Shown here: positions 34,263 through 46,997 of the stretch, piece by piece
Layout: every line of letters starts with the position of its first letter
How positions within the stretch are numbered: position 1 is the first letter of the stretch
Assembly (NCBI GenBank): GCA_036365515.1
Contig: CM070877.1
Coordinates: 57,899,475 to 57,963,474, forward strand
Direction: 5' to 3'
Length of the DNA: 64,000 nucleotides
Origin: Torymus aiolomorphi
Taxonomy: Eukaryota > Arthropoda > Insecta > Hymenoptera > Torymidae
Notes under the pieces: generated by a model
The model's database searches: none
What the model saw: only the letters and a program-made list of their open reading frames with translations
Told to the model about the DNA's origin: nothing
Position numbers and translations under genes: made by a program

Positions 34263-35088
34263 CCTCACCTTCTTATTTTGAAGGCATCAGATCGAGCTGG
34301 CCTCCGCCTAACCGTGGTATGTGCCTGCACTACTTTCTCCTTGCCGTCAGTCTTGACTCTCTCATATCTTCTGCGTGTTCCTTTACTTACGACGGTTGCC
34401 CAGTCGGTCTATCCTATCTGAGCTTCCGGTTTTTTTGCAGGTGTCTGTGAGGAAGCCCGTATCTTCGCCTTCTTTTCGTTTGGCTCTGGTGGCGGTGAGG
34501 GGCGGTTACGTTCGGTGTGTACTACCGACGCCTTCCCTTTCCGAAAGAGCGGTGATGTTTGGCTTGTTCCGTCCTTGGTAGGTCTGTTAGCTTATCTAGA
34601 CTCATGACTTTTTCGACTTTTGACGAATTCTTTTAAGGCTCTTTGGGTAGTCTTCGCCATTGACTTGAGCTAATTGTGAATGTTCTTTTTATCTAGAATA
34701 AACTCCACCAGAGCCTCTACCTTTGTTTTTAGGGTTCGGAAGGCAGCTGCGTCTGCGCTATCCTGGCTTACTTCGTCTTCTTCTTCCATCTTATTCCTGG
34801 TATAGTGTATATGGCCCCCCCCAAAATCCGTGGACCCTGCACCGACCACCGGGGCTTTCACCCGATCGGAATCGGTGGTGGGATTAACCCCTCCATTGAG
34901 GGCACCCACTTGGGGTAATGCGTATCTCTCATTTACTACGTCCATGGTTGGTTTGTTATTTGGGGTGCCTTCCCCTAGCCAGGTTTGGTCCACCCCGGGT
35001 ATTTTATTTCTCCGGTGCCCTTCATATCTGACGAGCTTCCCCTATCCGCCACCTGGGGAGGCGCCTGATGCGAGACTAGCAACTCGAC

Positions 35089-35096
35089 GCGCGCGC

Positions 35097-35123
<27 letters not shown>
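35089..35123. repeat. (CG)n(TG)n microsatellite at the LINE 5' end
   Basis: CG repeats run directly into TG repeats. Together with the repeat at 30560-30680 they bracket the LINE. The next 240 bp (35124-35365) hold nothing recognised. Confidence 0.95.
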
Positions 35124-35127
<4 letters not shown>

Positions 35128-35365
35128 TGTGCGCCACGCACTCATCGTCCTCGCCGCCTGCGAGGCAACATGGCGGCGCTCACGGGACATGTGCTCGCTT
35201 TCTGCTAGTGCCGAGGACGCAACTCCGTCACAATTTTTAGACCAATATTTTAATAATTACAAAATATATTCTGCATGAAAGATTGTTATTTTTTACAATT
35301 TTTGGTGAAAACTCAACTTTTATCATTTTTTTACTCAAAATCTTAAAACCTTTTGTATAGCATAT

Positions 35366-36465
35366 TGTTTGAAAAAAGTTCGCACTTTATTTGTAGAATG
35401 AGGCCATATTTATTTTATGACACATTTTGTAAGTCTCTGATTGGCTGCCTATCAGTATACCTTGATCTAAAAGAAAAAAATAGTACGGCAGAATATTTAT
35501 TAAAAATTAAAATATTTATTAAAAATATTATTTATTAAAACAGATTTTTTATTAAAAATCCTTTAAAATAAGCCCTGGATATAGATTGGCAAACCCTCTT
35601 GAAAAAAGTTATATATTTTGTAAATATCAATAGAAACCTAAATTTGTATTTTTGGCAACCGGATGAATTTGGCAATTTAATATTATTCATACATTTCATG
35701 TCATGGATCTTGTCACTGAATTTTGTCAAAGCATAAAAAATACAGCAAAGATCTATTTTCAATAGTATTTTCAACTGAACAAGCTTCTAATAACATTTAT
35801 ATTTACTTTAAGGTTACACTGACACCATGCTCCAAAATTTGATCTTAAGTTATTCATTATTAACATGTATAAATTCTAGGGTAGTTGACAGACAATTTTG
35901 ATGACTATATTTATGTACTATTTTTTATTTACTATATTTATTTACTTTGATTTCAACATCATTATAGTAATTTACCTTCAGCTTTTGTACATATAATAAT
36001 ACATTACTTATTAAATTTAGTTTTGAATAGATATGAAGAATGCGAATAGAGTGTATTAGCAGTGTAAGCGGATCCCATTGAGAATTCAGGAAAGTAAATA
36101 TAAATGTTATTATAAGCCTGTTCAGCTAAAAATACTGTTGCAAATAGAGATGTATATTGTATTTTTTATGCTTTGACTTATTAAGTTCTTTAATCCATCC
36201 GGTTGTCAAAAATACAAGTTTTGGTTTCTATTAATGATTAAAAAATATATAACTTTTTCAAGATGATTCGCCAAACTCGACCCAGAGTTTATTTTAAAGG
36301 ATTTTTAATAAAGAAACAGAAAAAATTTTGTCAAACACAAAATATTCTGCCGCACTATTGTTTTTTAGATAAAGGTATACTATTATAAGAAGCAGCCAAT
36401 TAGAGACTTTCAAAATGGGTCATTAAATATGTCCACATTCTACAAGTAAAATGCAAACTATCTTC
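35366..36465. repeat. Large degenerate inverted repeat
   Basis: Left arm 35366-35811 and right arm 36091-36465 are inverted relatives (for example TTTATATTTACTTT against AAAGTAAATATAAA, and AAAGTTATATATTTT against AAAATATATAACTTT). The spacer is about 280 bp. There is no ORF of note. It looks like an old foldback element. 36466-37181 is AT-rich and empty. Confidence 0.7.
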
Positions 36466-37287
36466 CAATCAAATAAAAATAAATAAAAATAAAGAGTGCA
36501 TGATATCATAATCCCAAGGCCAGTATAATTACTGCTGATTTAATAAATACAATTTTCTTCTTAGAATTCGATTAGAAGAACGGATCATAATAACATTCCG
36601 AGTATCCTTGATAACTCAAATTCTTATACAGTGTTTTCGTCGGTTTCTGAGAACAAGGTGACTAGAAGTTCAGTTGCTTTATTTCGAATTTTGTCACATT
36701 GTTCTTAGCTTCTGAGGACCCACAAAAGATGGAGCCATTTCTTAACCCCCAGGATGTAGCAGTAATATAGGAATCTACTTTGGAATCAATCATAAGAATC
36801 AGCAATAGTATCAGAGGGAAGAATATAAATCCTGGTATACTTTAGTTCTAAGATATAGTATCAATCATATGTACCATTTTCAACCCAAAGAGAATCAATT
36901 CAGGCTTAAGGTGTAAAAAAAATTGTGTTTCTGCGTGATAAAAAAATCGCATATATTATCCTCAAAAATTTGTTTAGTTTTGCTGCAGTAAAATTGTAAT
37001 TCAATTCCATTGAAAAATTTTAATAACACTTATCACACAATATTAATATTTAATTAATAATTAAATAATAATAAAAAATCGTTATTAAAAAATGTTTGCT
37101 TCTTGTAAATATTCAATTTTGTTTTGAAAATGCACATTTTATCCAGTAAATGGCATGTGCTAATAAGCAAATATATTTCTATGTTGAGTTAAATATGAAC
37201 ATTGCTCTCCAATTGTTTATTTGAAATATAATGGATCGATCCGAAGGAGGCAGCTAAAAAGAAAAAACAAGTTTTTACTTTAAATTT

Positions 37288-37330
37288 GTGCAACGTTTCG
37301 TTGGCATGTTCCGCCAACCTCTTCAGGCTA
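37288..37330 (-). ncRNA. Hammerhead ribozyme core, Penelope 2 minus copy
   Basis: On the minus strand: CTGAAGA (37326-37320), stem II GGTTGGC...GCCAAC fully paired, GAAACGTT (37299-37292). The core and stem II are intact. Confidence 0.75.
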
Positions 37331-37526
37331 TAATTTATTAACAAAAAGGTTTTTAATTACAATATATAAAAAAGAACTATCACTTGTATAAAGGAATAGT
37401 ATATACCTTATTTTACTTAGCACATAACGTCAATGTAAGCAATACAGTGGTGTACATTCGTATTTATAGTCGTACGATCCTTGTATTTACAAACAAGGTC
37501 AAAAATAAACAGAGCGATGCATAGTA

Positions 37527-38729
37527 TTAATTTAAAAGGCGCAGTAACGGAAAATACAAACTGTTTAATGATTTTACATCTTCTTTCTTATTGATATTGT
37601 TTTTATCGCATTTAATATGGATCATTTCAGATAGAGTGCGTTTTTTGTAGTTTGTTTCGTAATCTAGAATTTTACAATTTTTCCAGTCGAAGTCATGTGA
37701 GAATTTGTTCATATGTTGTTTTACTACTGATTCTGTGTTATTAGTTTTTTGATGTTCTTTAATTCTCATTTTTAGAGTACGTTTCGTTTTCCCTGTATAT
37801 GAAGCTGGGCATGACTTACAGAAGAACTTATATACTAGGTTAGTCCGATCCCATTTATCGGTATGGTCTTTACCTAGTTTGATAACTGAGTTGAAACTTT
37901 TTTTAACTATGGGTAGAGTACAAAATTTGAAGGGTTTTAAAATTGCTGCTATTTTTTCGTATTGGTCATTAAACGGTAAAGAGATGTAGGAGATAGATCT
38001 ATTGTGTAATGGTGTACTTTTTTGGGGTTGTTTATGTTTAATTGTGTGCATCCTAATACGTGTATGACGGTTGATAAATTTGTTAGGGTAATTATTGTCT
38101 CTTAGGATTTGATAGACCATTTTTAGATTTTTGTTATGAAATTGTTTGTGTGAAAGAGAAATAGCCCTATCGACGAGGTTATAGACTATGTTTATTTTTT
38201 GTTGAGTGGGATGGTTGGAGAGATAATTAATCAATATACCAGAAGAGGTGGATTTGTTAAACCAATCAGTCTTGTTCAAGTTCATACGTAAATGTAAACG
38301 TTTATTGTATGAATTAAAGATATTTATAACTAGAACGATATGTTTTTTCTCAATACACATAAGGGTATCATCTACGTAACGGAAGTAAAAGAGAGGTTTG
38401 ACGTTATAGTTATCTTCTAAGTTTTTTAGACAATTTGTTTCTAAGTCATCTAACACCATATCTGCGAACAAGGGTGAAATGGGAGAACCCATAGGTGTAC
38501 CTTCAATTTGTCGATAAAACTTATTATTGAACGAGAAAAAAGTATTAGAAAACAAAAATTTTGTGCAAGTAACGATGTCGTGAAAAGGAATTTTACATTT
38601 GTTATGTACATATTCAAATCTTCTGTCTAGGCTATCTAATACTAACTGTAGTGGTATATTAGTAAATAAAGAGATGACATCTAAAGAGAGTAGTATATGG
38701 TCATCTGGAATAATAACTGATTCTAATTT
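37527..38729 (-). pseudogene. Penelope-like RT and GIY-YIG endonuclease, minus copy, 5'-truncated
   Basis: Begins inside RT at LESVIIPDDHILLSLDVISL and carries IEGTPMGSPISPLFADMVL and the active site YFRYVDDTLMCIE. The GIY-YIG end shows CPASYTGKTKRTLKMRIKEHQ. About 18 codons present in the plus copy are missing after NKRLHL (about 38285), without loss of frame overall. The stop at 37527 is shared with the plus copy. Missing the N-terminal half, it cannot be complete. Confidence 0.88.
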
Positions 38730-38777
38730 CATAATAACGCACTTTCCTGTACCAATACGACACTAGCAAAATGCTAC

Positions 38778-40065
38778 TGTTTGAGAATGCCATAATTTTT
38801 AATGAGGACATGCTGTGGGTGTTTACAAATAAATTGAGAGCCAAATACTTTAATAAATTAAATTTCAGTATATTATAAAACGGTCTATAAACTTAACTCT
38901 ATTACAAAAATTGGTTGAATATTACAAAGCTTGGTTGAGTATCTGAGTGTTACAAGTTTTTGTTTGAGTGTATGAGTGTTACAAAGATTATGTTTGAGTG
39001 TTTCTGTGTGAGTGAGATTTCAGAGAATTGCTGAGTTTGAATTAGTAACTTCCGTTGAGTTTACTGCTAGCATAAATACACACAATGAATGTTATTGATT
39101 TCTTGTGGTTGAGACTTGACAAGAATTATGTGCAGAGTACTTCATATGAGATTACTGCTTGCTTGAGTCATCAAAATGGCTGTGTGTAGGTGTGTGTGTG
39201 AGTTTACCTTAGCTTCATAGAAATTGTATTAATTTGGAGAAGAATGAGGAAGCCGGTTGAATCACACAGTCCATAGAGATGAAGCCAATTGAGTTGTAAC
39301 CGCAGATGAGTTATAGCCAGTGAGAGGAGCCAGTGAAACAGGAGAGTTGGTAAAAGCCAGTTGAGCACCGCCAGTTGAGTCTTGCGTAACGGTTACCGAG
39401 AGTGGTTGCCTCATGGCTATCTAGAGGCAGCGAGCCGGTGAGATTATGCCATGTCAGAAGCTGCCGTGTGAGAAGCACTGCCGTATGAAAGCACTGCCGT
39501 ATGAGAAGTTCCGTTTGAGAGATACAGCTGACTGAGAGTATGCCGTGTAAAAGTCCATGCGGCCTCGTTGCGAGCACGCCGTATGTACATTGAGAGAGTG
39601 AAAGAGAGCGGCCTCGTGTCGAGCACGCTTCACTACCGAACAGTGAGCCGCTTTGTATGAGTAGATGCCGTGTGAGATGATCCGCTGAATGAGACGAGAG
39701 TCCGAGTATGAGGCACCATACTAGTCACCATGCAGCCTCGCAACGAGCACACTGTAGACTCTACCGGGTCGGGGTGAGAACTGCTGCCATTTTAGTAGCA
39801 GCCGCAGACTGAGTTTTTCAAAGAGTGAGCACTTCCGTCTTCTTGGCCTTCACGATTCACTTCGCGAATCAAATCACAATCTCTCTCACATTTGCGTGTG
39901 AGAGAGCGAGAGAGACCGAAAAAGCGCGAATTCACCTTGTGAATCAGTGTAGTGTCTCGGCTGTTCCGCCGAGAGGCCGCGAGGTGCTGCCGTGCCGTGG
40001 CAGCGCCGTGAGTCGTACCGAGCTGAGCATAACCGCGGGAATTCAAATTACTGAATTCCCAAACA
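38778..40065 (-). repeat. BEL/Pao 3' LTR (left copy)
   Basis: Starts TGTTTGAGAA and ends TTCCCAAACA on the plus strand, 1288 bp. Differences from the right copy that I noticed: T at 38846 against C at 44159, and G at 39795 against A at 45108. Confidence 0.92.
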
Positions 40066-40895
40066 TTCCGCCCGCCATCAACCGCCAGGTTGATTTAAAT
40101 TCCGATTGGCACTGGCAAGATGGCGAGTTTTGCAATTGGGCGGGTGAGTTGAGTGGTGGCCGTCTTTATTGTTACAACTCTGGTGAGATTGTCAGTTCCA
40201 GGGTGAAGTTGAGTGACTCTTGCGAGTGGCCATTTGCTTGGGGGTGAGTGTTCATCCGTGAGTAGTACCATGGAACCCACTTTTATCTCATGAGAGGGAT
40301 GATGCCATTTTGAAATTGATTGAAGCCGTTGAAGGTATTGAGTTGACCAATGCTTCCAAAATTGCTGAGTGATCCGTTAAATGAGTTGCCATTTGGAAAG
40401 CCTTGATTCCTTGAAGGTGAGTAAGCTTGGTTCAGGCACTGAGTTCAATGCCTTGCCGATGAGAAAGTTCCTTGATGATGTAGTCCTGCATCTTCTGAGA
40501 GTAGCCATATACTATGTGAGGATTATCCGGATTGAGTACCATGAATTCCACTTGGTTTCGTAAGATGAGTGATGCCTTCTTGATGTTGATGAAGACCGTT
40601 GTTGAGAAGACTTGCTGCCAGAGTTACTGAGTCATCCATGAAGGAGTTTCCCAACTGGACAGCTGAAATGCATTGACAGTTAGAACCCAAGTGAAACATT
40701 GAGTTTAATACCTTGATGATGAGAACAAAGCCAAAGTGAGTGTATCTTCTGAATCCCTTTGGAGTGGTTGTAACGGCTTTGAGTTGAGCAAACCTTCAAT
40801 TGAGTCAGCAAGGATGATGAAATTCCAATTTGAGAATAATGTTGTCCATGGTCTGTTAGGGATGAAATATTATTGAATTCACCACTGCTTTCCAC

Positions 40896-41281
40896 TTACA
40901 TTATACGAAATGCTGCAGGTGGGTTGAGTATCCATGGAGTGCCATCATTGATGTGAGTTGTACCAAGTTGAGTTTGTTGTAGAGAATGTTGCGAAGGTAG
41001 TTCTCCATTTGAAATAAACCATATGTATGCCGTATTGATACCATTCGGATGAGTAGCCACTGACCATGTATAGATGAACAGCTGATGACAATGCTGTGAG
41101 AGAGAGCACACAAATACAAATCCAGCACTTGTATGTTTTTGGATTCACGTCCCTTCGATGAGTTGATGAGTGGTCCTGCTAAATTGATCCCAGTGTGAGT
41201 GAAGGGTTGTGATGGGGTGTTCCAGTGCACTGGATAGTTGCCCCATGAGTTGCTGAGTCCGATGAGTCCGATACCTTGCAC
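40896..41281 (-). pseudogene. BEL/Pao integrase remnant
   Basis: Overlapping minus-strand frames show QPFTHTGINLAGPLI, then AVHLYMVSG, and in another frame WILNPPAAF, matching the integrase core and the NPPSAPHFGG-type block of BEL/Pao. Catalytic residues are mostly lost and frames change repeatedly. Confidence 0.6.
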
Positions 41282-41711
41282 AAGTTACAGAATCTTGAGT
41301 AAATAACTTGGCCGGAACTCTGCTTCCAATAATCCAAATTTCCTGCCTGATGTGTGCAGAGTGAGTTTTCTCGGTGCCACCGAGAAATATTGGTATGTGA
41401 GAATTCCGAATGATCAGTGATGAGTTGACTGCACCGTAATAATGTTACTGGATGTTGAGTGATATTCCAGTTGAGTTTTGTAAAACCGATCTCCTACCAT
41501 GATGATTCCATCTGAGTCTATACAGTCAATCTATTGAGTAGATGAATCCGTGGGACTTGAGATATTTCAGCATATTGAGTTCAGTATTGAAAAAGAACTT
41601 GCTGAGTTTTCTTGATCCAGAAGATTTTTTCTTTGCTGATTATATCAACTGTGAATCTCGTCTTTGTTGAACCTTGCCGTTTGCCTTGGAATGATCACCA
41701 GCTAGCATTAG

Positions 41712-42026
41712 CTAGCCAGTAATTTTGAGTAATCTAATGAGTAATGAGTGTGTATTGACGAGATCCCATGAAATTTCCTTATGTGATGTGGCTGCAGTGA
41801 GTGTGACCTTTGCCTCTTTCTGGAAAGTGTTCCCCTTTTTTGAGTCAGCTTGAGATGTCCATGATGATTGTCTTCCCTTGGTTGTTGGAGCTATTCCTTG
41901 ACTGAGTGTTACCCTCATTCCAACAGATTCTTTCCATCGTGAGGCACGTGAGATTATGAGTGTGCATACCATATTCTGATCTGTCCATAAATGAACATCA
42001 GCGCTTGGCAGTTGAACTTTGTCCAA
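41712..42026 (-). pseudogene. BEL/Pao RNase H remnant
   Basis: SADVHLWTDQNMV followed by RASRWKESVGMRV resembles the RNase H block of BEL/Pao (HLWTD...SRWKxFVxNRV). The rest of the 315-bp frame is not recognisable. The interval 42027-43009 has only short frames. Confidence 0.55.
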
Positions 42027-43009
42027 ACATACCTTGAGTAAACCTTGCCGCTCTGAACTCCAACCTTGATATGGAGTCTGGGTTGAGTGTTGCCTTCCGT
42101 CTTGATGAGACTATAAATAATAATCCAATCGTGAGAAATGTGGATATAATATTGAGTGCTGTAGCTGTTGCCTGTTGCGAAGTATTCGAAAAGCCATTAG
42201 TTTTGAGACCCGAATCCAGTTGAGTGAAATCTTCTCGAAGGTGCAGCCATTCTTCGCAATTGAGTTGAACTTGTTTGTCCCATGAGTACTTGAGTAGCCA
42301 CAGCTTTTGTAGGAGAGTTTGAAAGAATATCCACCGATGAGATTGTCCATGCGGGATCGAGTAGTGGTGAGTTTTGAGAAAGAGTTATCTGGTTGTGAAT
42401 TTTTCTTGAGTGAGCGGCAATATAATTCTGATTTGAATTTATTCGAAGTGAAATCCGTTATAATTTGAGTAATCTCGTGACGCCATCATCATAATCTATA
42501 AATTGAGTTGCTGGTGAGGAATTCCTTGAGAAACATCGACAAATTGAATTTACAATTTGGCTCATGGATAGCCGCCCGCCGTGCAGAATCCTGATAACTG
42601 CATGGCCCTTGTGAAGTTGCTGACCGACGTGTGTGAGTTGGTCCGGTTTATTTATCCATGAAATGAGTAGTACCATTTTTTATAGATGCTGTCATGAGTG
42701 AAATTGACAGTAACTGCTTGAGGTACGCTTGAGCTTTGCCAAATGAGTTGTTCAGTGCATCAGCCGATGTTTGAGATAACCTTACTTGATGGTTTCATTG
42801 TGTGAACAATGTGCTGCTTACACAATGCTTCTTTCTTCTTGAGTTTGCCTCTAGTTGTTGAGAGTGGTTCTTCTTAACCCAGAAGCGTGTGAGTAATTTC
42901 CTTAATTCTTCTGCGTTAAGTCCAATCCGATCTTGATGTATTGATTTCCATTGAACAGATGATTTGAATTGTTTGAGTAATGCCCAGCCAAAATTGATGA
43001 TTCTGCGAT

Positions 43010-43130
43010 AGGTTCTATCACACTGCTCTAGGTGAGGTTAGATTGATAATTAGATCATAGCATTCAGCACCAATGAGTACATCCACAGGTTGAGGTTTAC
43101 AAAATGGTAGGATCTGCCAAGAATAATTTC
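43010..43130 (-). pseudogene. BEL/Pao protease-region remnant
   Basis: On the minus strand one frame reads KPQPVDVLIGAECYDLI, similar to the PVDLLLGADxY block at the end of the BEL/Pao protease region. The stretches at 43131-44090, where gag should be, have no clear domain. Confidence 0.45.
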
Positions 43131-44090
43131 TGCACATGGTTACACATAAGCTGCTCACATTTCTCTGATGTCAGAGTTGATGAGAATTGGCGTATAATGT
43201 GAGCAATGATCCTAACCTTGAGATTTTGTGGATGGGCTGTAAGTCTGTTTGAACCTTTCCTAATGTGTGAGTTGATCGCGTACCTCCAATTCCAATCATT
43301 GGGATAGATGAGAGTTGCCGTGGAGCGTTGAGTCTTCGAATAGCATCTTTTGAGATAAATCATAATTCTGATATTAAATAGACTCATGATCCAAGTTTAT
43401 GAGATGTTACCGGTGTGTCGTATCATTCCAATGCAGTTGCAAGTAATGAACATTAAGTAAGTGAGTGTTGCATGTGAGTTGACCTTGAGAGTGAGTGATT
43501 GCGCCGAAATCCAATTTTTGATTGATTTTATCCACGTGATCCATCTTGAGTGAAAATTCCGTGGTCTTATACCTATGTGTAATATGCAGTTATTGATGCA
43601 CAAATCCATCCTCTGAAGCACAGCAGCGTAGTTGTATCTCTTCATCTCGATACATCTGTTGACTATTGTGAGCGCCACAATAAAATGATATTACTTGAGA
43701 TTATTTCCAATAGGTGCAAGAGAGATGAGTAATGCACATTCAATGTATCAATTCGACTGAGATGTTCTTGTAGTAGTCCGGTGAAGCATTTTGCTGAGTA
43801 AGCTGCCAAGGCAGCGATGACTTTGTACACCGACACAGGTGTGTGCATATGTCCATCCACATGTAGTAAGAGTTTGTCCGTTCCTTCCTTGAGGTTGTCC
43901 GTTTGAATATTGAGCGTGTCCAAGTCACTGGTGAGAATCACATCCATGAGTATGTCAATCTCCTTGGCCCCAGCATCCTCTCGAGTTTCTCCGACGTGAA
44001 TCCAATGCATGAAAACAGTTTAATAATGAGTAAAGTTCACTGGCTCTAATACACACCACAGCATGTTTAATCCGGCTCGAAGGACCAAAA

Positions 44091-45378
44091 TGTTTGAGAA
44101 TGCCATAATTTTTAATGAGGACATGCTGTGGGTGTTTACAAATAAATTGAGAGCCAAACACTTTAATAAATTAAATTTCAGTATATTATAAAACGGTCTA
44201 TAAACTTAACTCTATTACAAAAATTGGTTGAATATTACAAAGCTTGGTTGAGTATCTGAGTGTTACAAGTTTTTGTTTGAGTGTATGAGTGTTACAAAGA
44301 TTATGTTTGAGTGTTTCTGTGTGAGTGAGATTTCAGAGAATTGCTGAGTTTGAATTAGTAACTTCCGTTGAGTTTACTGCTAGCATAAATACACACAATG
44401 AATGTTATTGATTTCTTGTGGTTGAGACTTGACAAGAATTATGTGCAGAGTACTTCATATGAGATTACTGCTTGCTTGAGTCATCAAAATGGCTGTGTGT
44501 AGGTGTGTGTGTGAGTTTACCTTAGCTTCATAGAAATTGTATTAATTTGGAGAAGAATGAGGAAGCCGGTTGAATCACACAGTCCATAGAGATGAAGCCA
44601 ATTGAGTTGTAACCGCAGATGAGTTATAGCCAGTGAGAGGAGCCAGTGAAACAGGAGAGTTGGTAAAAGCCAGTTGAGCACCGCCAGTTGAGTCTTGCGT
44701 AACGGTTACCGAGAGTGGTTGCCTCATGGCTATCTAGAGGCAGCGAGCCGGTGAGATTATGCCATGTCAGAAGCTGCCGTGTGAGAAGCACTGCCGTATG
44801 AAAGCACTGCCGTATGAGAAGTTCCGTTTGAGAGATACAGCTGACTGAGAGTATGCCGTGTAAAAGTCCATGCGGCCTCGTTGCGAGCACGCCGTATGTA
44901 CATTGAGAGAGTGAAAGAGAGCGGCCTCGTGTCGAGCACGCTTCACTACCGAACAGTGAGCCGCTTTGTATGAGTAGATGCCGTGTGAGATGATCCGCTG
45001 AATGAGACGAGAGTCCGAGTATGAGGCACCATACTAGTCACCATGCAGCCTCGCAACGAGCACACTGTAGACTCTACCGGGTCGGGGTGAGAACTGCTGC
45101 CATTTTAATAGCAGCCGCAGACTGAGTTTTTCAAAGAGTGAGCACTTCCGTCTTCTTGGCCTTCACGATTCACTTCGCGAATCAAATCACAATCTCTCTC
45201 ACATTTGCGTGTGAGAGAGCGAGAGAGACCGAAAAAGCGCGAATTCACCTTGTGAATCAGTGTAGTGTCTCGGCTGTTCCGCCGAGAGGCCGCGAGGTGC
45301 TGCCGTGCCGTGGCAGCGCCGTGAGTCGTACCGAGCTGAGCATAACCGCGGGAATTCAAATTACTGAATTCCCAAACA
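44091..45378 (-). repeat. BEL/Pao 5' LTR (right copy)
   Basis: Direct repeat of the left LTR, same length. A plus-strand open frame running from its end into the Penelope sequence (to 45761) is a chance fusion, not a gene. Confidence 0.92.
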
Positions 45379-45383
45379 GCTAC

Positions 45384-46802
45384 GGTTTACCTAAAATACA
45401 TAAAAAAGATGTACCATTTCGTCCAATAATTTCATTGATCAACAGTCCGACCCATTTTTTAGCTAAAATAATTTACAATGAGATTAAACATTCTATAAAA
45501 ATACCCGCATCTCACATCAATAATAGCTTACATTTAAAACAAAAATTAGAATCAGTTATTATTCCAGATGACCATATACTACTCTCTTTAGATGTCATCT
45601 CTTTATTTACTAACATACCACTACAGTTAGTATTAGATAGCCTAGACAGAAGATTTGAATATGTACATAACAAATGTAAAATTCCTTTTCACGACATCGT
45701 TACTTGCACAAAATTTTTGTTTTCTAATACTTTTTTCTCGTTCAATAATAAGTTTTATTGACAAATTGAAGGTACACCTATGGGTTCTTCCATTTCACCC
45801 TTGTTCGCAGATATGGTGTTAGATGACTTAGAAACAAATTGTCTAAAAAACTTAGAAGATAACTATAACGTCAAACCTCTCTTTTACTTCCGTTACGTAG
45901 ATGATACCCTTATGTGTATTGAGAAAAAACATATCGATCTAGTTATAAATATCTTTAATTCATACAATAAACGTTTACAATTTACGTATGAACTTGAACA
46001 AGACAAAAAAATCAACTTTCTAGATATTTCCTTAATTCGTCACAATAATTCTATTATTACAGATTGGTTTAACAATCCCACCTCTTCCGGTAGATTGATT
46101 AATTATCTCTCCAACCATCCCACTCAACAAAAGATAAACATAGTCTATAACCTCGTCGATAGGGCTATTTCTCTTTCACACAAACAATTTCATAACAAAA
46201 ATCTAAAAATGGTCTATCAAATCCTAAGAGACAATAATTACCCTAACAAATTTATCAACCGTCATACACCTATTAGGATGCACACAATTAAACATAAACA
46301 ACCCCAAAAAAGAACACCATTACACAATAGATCTATCTCTTACATCTCTTTACCGTTTAATGACCAATACGAAAAAATAGCAGCAATTTTAAAACCCTTC
46401 AAATTTTGTACTCTACCCACAGTTAAAAAAAGTTTCAACTCAGTTATCAAACTAGGTAAAGACCATACCGATAAATGGGATCGGACTAACCTAGTATATA
46501 AGTTCTTCTGTAAGTCATGCCCAGCTTCATATACAGGGAAAACGAAACGTACTCTAAAAACGAGAATTAAAGAACATCAAAAAACTAATAACACAGAAGC
46601 AGTAGTAAAACAACATATGAACAAATTCTCACATGACTTCGACTGGAAAAATTGTAAAATTCTAGATTACGAAACAAACTACAAAAAACGCACTCTATCT
46701 GAAATGATCCATATTAAATGCGATAAAAACAATATCAATAAGAAAGAAGATGTAAAATCATTAAACAGTTTGTATTTTCCGTTACTGCGCCTTTTAAATT
46801 AA
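45384..46802 (+). pseudogene. Penelope-like RT and GIY-YIG endonuclease, plus copy, 5'-truncated
   Basis: The coding frame starts in the 48 bp before the BEL insertion (38730-38777) and continues with YGLPKIHKKDVPFRPIIS. RT motifs: IEGTPMGSSISPLFADMVL and YFRYVDDTLMCIE. GIY-YIG: CPASYTGKTKRTLKTRIKEHQ. One TGA at 45759 interrupts it where the minus copy has Arg (KFYRQIEG). The C-terminal part, from 45780 to the stop at 46800, is open. The 3' part (46803-47109) holds a hammerhead core. Confidence 0.88.
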
Positions 46803-46997
46803 TACTATGCATCGCTCTGTTTATTTTTGGCCTTGTTTGTAAATACAAGGATCGTACGACTATAAATACGAATGTACACCACTGTATTGCTTACATTGAC
46901 GTTATGTGCTAGGTAAAATAAGGTATATCTATTACTTTATACAAGTGATATTTCTTTTTTATATATTGTAATTAAAAACCTTTTTGTTAATAAATTA

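Larger units (their letters stand above)
30690..35086 (-). mobile_element. R1-clade LINE inserted in a GT/GC microsatellite
   Basis: Minus-strand order: 5' region (35086-34260), ORF1 with CCHC knuckles, ORF2 with apurinic-type endonuclease, RT and C-terminal Cys/His motif. Both ends touch alternating AC/GC repeats (35089-35123 upstream, 30560-30680 downstream). R1-clade Waldo elements are known to target ACAY repeats, and this fits. ORF1 and ORF2 overlap by 8 bases (ATGGCTAA), as in many R1-clade elements. Several frameshifts make it inactive. Confidence 0.85.
38778..45378 (-). mobile_element. BEL/Pao LTR retrotransposon, young but internally defective
   Basis: Two 1288-bp LTRs flank 4025 bp of internal DNA. 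Target duplication GCTAC occurs at 38773-38777 and 45379-45383. Read on the minus strand, TTTTGGTCCTTCGAGCCGGA follows the 5' LTR (right one), a leader often seen in BEL/Pao, and a purine-rich GGCGGGCGGAA precedes the 3' LTR. By eye I saw two base differences between LTRs, so insertion is recent. The internal part keeps only scraps of protease, RNase H and integrase. Confidence 0.9.

Noticed and set aside
45138..45761. Plus-strand open frame of about 207 residues
   Set aside because: It runs from the BEL/Pao LTR into the Penelope RT across the insertion border, so it is a chance fusion of two elements.
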